A stretch of 64,000 bases of DNA from Avimuribaculum sp964395975 (GTDB lineage Bacteria; Bacteroidota; Bacteroidia; Bacteroidales; Muribaculaceae), in assembly GCA_964395975.1 (NCBI GenBank), contig CAYNBZ010000001.1:48938-112937 (forward strand), in the 5' to 3' direction. Positions 62,265 through 64,000 of this stretch are shown one piece after another. Under the pieces are notes generated by a model. The model made no database searches. It was not told the origin of the DNA and was given only the letters and a program-made list of their open reading frames with translations. The translations under genes were made by a program, and so were the position numbers. Each line of letters begins with the position of its first letter. Positions within the stretch are counted from its first letter, which is position 1.

Positions 62265-62340
62265 TCTCGTTTCATGTCTAATTTTCAAGCTATTTCATTT
62301 CTTCCTTTAAGAGTGTCAGGAATAAAAATTGGACAGACAA
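62265..62340 (-). pseudogene. Orphan copy of the tail of the 94-residue gene
   Basis: On the minus strand the frame reads VCPIFIPDTLKGRNEIA then stop (62338 down to 62285), matching VRPIFIPDPF of the gene at 63270-63554. The first 26 bases are 25/26 identical to 63324-63349, and similarity continues more weakly for about 45 bases beyond. It is a fragment of a second gene copy. Confidence 0.6.
62315..62340. repeat. 26-bp direct repeat, copy 1
   Basis: 25 of 26 bases identical to 63324-63349 (core GGAATAAAAATTGGAC). The two copies flank the lipoprotein gene, 1009 bp apart. Confidence 0.85.
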
Positions 62341-62409
62341 AAAGAAACGGCACTTGTGCTGGTATTGCACAAATGCCGCTATTAATGTAATGATGATTTT
62401 CTTTTAGAC

Positions 62410-63216
62410 TTATTCCCACGACAGACTTGCGTCACCCCAACAAGCACTTATATTGGAAACATAGCCGTCGTTGTCATACTCATACGTTATTTGGCAACTC
62501 GTTTCGTGATTATCAGAACGAACGTAACGAGTCTCGGAAATTAAGTTCGCGGGCAACTTCCCGAAATATCCGGCATTTGCCAAATAACATAGGTCGAAAT
62601 TCGAAAATACGTCTATGAAATAGTCATCATAGAACACGATACCCCCTTTAGACGAAGGAGTTGAGTTATATGTATAAGTATAATAAGTATATGTATCGTA
62701 ATGGTTGTTGTAATTATTCTCCTCTATCGTTACAATGTTACCATCCGACCATGACAGCACTGTTTCTATGTCGTCTGTGCAGACAACCTTGATGAGTTGA
62801 TTGTTTTCGTCATACGTATATAGCTCCGTAGTGGTAGTAGTACGATTCGATAAATACACCTCCTCAACCGACCTTGCGATATATCCATCAGAATTGAGCG
62901 TGCACACGGTGCGTCTATCCGCCCCGTCGCTGTCGCCATAATATGTTGTTGTCATTATGATGCTGTTGTCTTCATACTCAAAAGAGTTGACCCTGACCCT
63001 TACTCCTGATTCTTCTGCGAAGATGTCTTCCACTTCTGTCAGTCGGTTCTTTTTGTCGTATGACAGCCTTGTGACGTGGTTGTCGTCCTCCCATGTTATA
63101 GTTGTCAGTTTCTTTCCGCTGCTACTGTTGCCACCGTCATCATCCGAACAGGCAGTAAGGTTAATGCTCAAAACTGTGGTCAATAAAGCCATTCCGATAA
63201 ATCTTAATGTTTTCAT
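62410..63216 (-). CDS. Lipoprotein, DUF4595-like
   Basis: 268 residues with lipobox LTAC (C23), then an acidic-serine linker. The body shows YD-repeat-like beta hairpins: LSYDKKNRLTEVE, ELYTYDENNQLIKVV, LSWSDGNIVTIEE, ITYEYDNDGYVSNI. This fits Bacteroidota lipoproteins of the DUF4595 kind, recognised by pattern only. The C-terminal part (YFGKLPANLISETRYVRSDN) is a conserved-looking block. It is probably exposed on the outer membrane, function unknown. Base composition and arginine codons (AGG/AGA frequent) differ from the core genes to the left. No TAnnTTTG is seen directly upstream. Confidence 0.72.
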   Translation of the reverse strand: MKTLRFIGMALLTTVLSINLTACSDDDGGNSSSGKKLTTITWEDDNHVTRLSYDKKNRLTEVEDIFAEESGVRVRVNSFEYEDNSIIMTTTYYGDSDGADRRTVCTLNSDGYIARSVEEVYLSNRTTTTTELYTYDENNQLIKVVCTDDIETVLSWSDGNIVTIEENNYNNHYDTYTYYTYTYNSTPSSKGGIVFYDDYFIDVFSNFDLCYLANAGYFGKLPANLISETRYVRSDNHETSCQITYEYDNDGYVSNISACWGDASLSWE

Positions 63217-63269
63217 TTGTCTTTTGTTTTTATGTTAGTGTAAAAATTTAGGATTTCTTTCAAAAAAGT

Positions 63270-63554
63270 TCAATTACTTTTCAGTCCATTTTTCAGACTA
63301 TCTGACTTGTCTTTATTGAAAGGGTCAGGAATAAAAATTGGACGGACAATCCTTAAAATCGGCATTCTTCTCTTTACCAACTTTCGTCTTCTGATAATTC
63401 TATAATCCCACTCACCCCCATTGTCTTCCGATACGTTTAAGGACTGATATTGCATGATGCCTTTTTCCATGTCGTGATATAGGAATGGATAACAGCAAAT
63501 GTATTTCTTTCCGCATTTGGGACACTCCCAAATAGACAAATTATCTAAGTCCAA
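63270..63554 (-). CDS. Hypothetical small protein with zinc-ribbon-like motif
   Basis: 94 residues. WECPKCGKKYICCYPF near residues 9-24 holds a CxxC knuckle plus a CC pair, suggestive of a zinc ribbon. The rest is basic (RIIRRRKLVKRRM) and ends in a short tail that is duplicated at 62265-62340. Six of eight visible arginine codons in the basic stretch are AGA/AGG. Its start overlaps the end of the preceding gene by 14 bp, so the two are translationally coupled. No family recognised. Confidence 0.6.
   Translation of the reverse strand: MDLDNLSIWECPKCGKKYICCYPFLYHDMEKGIMQYQSLNVSEDNGGEWDYRIIRRRKLVKRRMPILRIVRPIFIPDPFNKDKSDSLKNGLKSN
63324..63349. repeat. 26-bp direct repeat, copy 2
   Basis: The copy inside the 94-residue gene, encoding IVRPIFIPD on the minus strand; partner of 62315-62340. 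Confidence 0.85.
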
Positions 63555-64000
63555 GTTCCACTTCAGCTTTTTCTTTTAATTCTCTTATCACAGTCGCCAT
63601 ATTAGTATTTATTAAAGGCTGTAATGTCGCAGAATCTTTTAAAGAATTAGGCATATTTTCCAAAAAGAAGTTAGCGTATAAAGGATAATTCAACTTGATA
63701 ATTTTTTCGTCATTCCCATCTGCATAAAGGAAATAGCAGAGAATATCTATGTAAGTAAGCAAGTCACCAAAAATCAACCTTCCACAACGGTTTGTATGGG
63801 CGGTTACAATACTGGCCAGCGCTTCTAAATACACATCAAGCGGATTGTTGTACTTTGATTTGCTCATAGCGCCAGCCAAAGCGCGGCAATCTTGCTCAAA
63901 TTCTTGCACACTCTCACCATTTATGGGAGTGATAGCATCGTAGATAAAACTATTGCGAGGAACTAAAAACTCTTTGGGACAAAATCTATTAGTAATAACT
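63541..64000 (-). CDS. Hypothetical protein, N terminus beyond the right edge (partial)
   Basis: The minus-strand frame is open from the window edge to the stop at 63541, giving at least 152 residues. The first candidate start inside is GTG at 63909, but the frame continues upstream (ending NRFCPKEFLVPRNSFIYDAI), so the gene probably begins outside. It is mostly alpha-helical (DVYLEALASIVTAH, LLTYIDILCYFLYADGN) with no motif I recognise. Coupled by a 14-bp overlap to the zinc-ribbon-like gene. Such pairs occur in accessory islands; no toxin, immunity or phage signature can be claimed. Confidence 0.6.
   Translation of the reverse strand, partial: VITNRFCPKEFLVPRNSFIYDAITPINGESVQEFEQDCRALAGAMSKSKYNNPLDVYLEALASIVTAHTNRCGRLIFGDLLTYIDILCYFLYADGNDEKIIKLNYPLYANFFLENMPNSLKDSATLQPLINTNMATVIRELKEKAEVELGLR

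Larger units (their letters stand above)
61890..62409. other. Long non-coding gap before the accessory end
   Basis: 520 bp. From 61890 to 62260 I see no gene, tRNA or strong hairpin. At 62265-62340 is a copy of the 3' end of the 94-residue gene at 63270-63554 (see the repeat entries). AT content is high. This marks the boundary between conserved genes to the left and accessory-looking genes to the right. Confidence 0.55.

Noticed and set aside
1..64000. Insertion sequence, integrase, prophage or rRNA genes
   Set aside because: No transposase, recombinase, phage structural protein or rRNA-like segment was seen anywhere in the six frames.

Overview
The window looks like chromosomal DNA of a gut-type Bacteroidales, plausibly Muribaculaceae or a close relative. 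The evidence is the repeated -7 element TAnnTTTG, often with TTTG 19-20 bases upstream, which is typical of Bacteroidota. Supporting evidence is the set of lineage-typical proteins: imelysin and di-heme lipoproteins, a PCMD-domain protein, a DUF3943 protein, a long LysRS, a short Pgi, and a GH2 beta-galactosidase with a signal peptide. No rRNA is present, so the family assignment is an inference. I see no insertion sequence, prophage or CRISPR array.

Layout. 0-4.6 kb: end of a phosphatase-family gene, then secA. 4.8-10.7 kb (minus): a hybrid sensor kinase that has lost both phosphorelay residues, L-asparaginase, an FMN alpha-hydroxy-acid enzyme and TyrRS. 11-15.1 kb: pepT-ruvB, tRNA-Gln, and a MATE transporter with a fresh 42-bp tandem duplication in its N terminus. 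15.3-18.6 kb (minus): a pdxJ-exbB-exbD-tonB-DUF4919-like operon, divergent from nadK and a YgjP-type metallopeptidase, which converges on a UmuC-like polymerase. 21.8-28.8 kb: a probable iron/heme block of porin, imelysin and di-heme cytochrome lipoprotein, followed by the CcsBA cytochrome c maturase. Its promoter carries four TTAATRGGG repeats in 32-33 bp phase. 29.1-35.8 kb: a tight sulfate-activation and sulfotransferase operon (SLC13 permease, CysC, CysD, CysN, PAPS sulfotransferase, PCMD secreted protein). 35.9-44.8 kb: beta-galactosidase, queA with an upstream tRNA-Cys, lemA and two TPM proteins, a class I glutamine amidotransferase and a DUF3943 protein. 44.9-50.9 kb: Fe-S protein, thyA, lysS, gpsA, pgi. 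51-56 kb: SPOR lipoprotein, a secreted protein with atypical codon use, trigger factor and an outer-membrane protein. 56-62 kb: orphan vsr, orphan neuC, two apparent gene remnants, rubredoxin, a membrane-anchored MutS-like ATPase and an M24 peptidase. 62-64 kb: an accessory-looking end with a lipoprotein, two overlapping unknown genes and a duplicated 26-bp tail sequence.

How it fits together. Three modules stand out. First, the porin/imelysin/di-heme genes are transcribed in the same direction as the gene for the machinery that attaches heme to c-type cytochromes. Second, sulfate is imported, activated to PAPS and handed to a sulfotransferase with no PAPS reductase in sight, so the operon is built for sulfonating an acceptor rather than for making cysteine. 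Third, the sensor near 5-7 kb keeps its ATP-binding motifs but cannot work by canonical His-Asp phosphotransfer as read. The strongest candidates for undescribed biology are the phased repeat array at 21.78-21.89 kb, the shared palindrome-promoter at 18.64 and 26.45 kb, and the pseudokinase.
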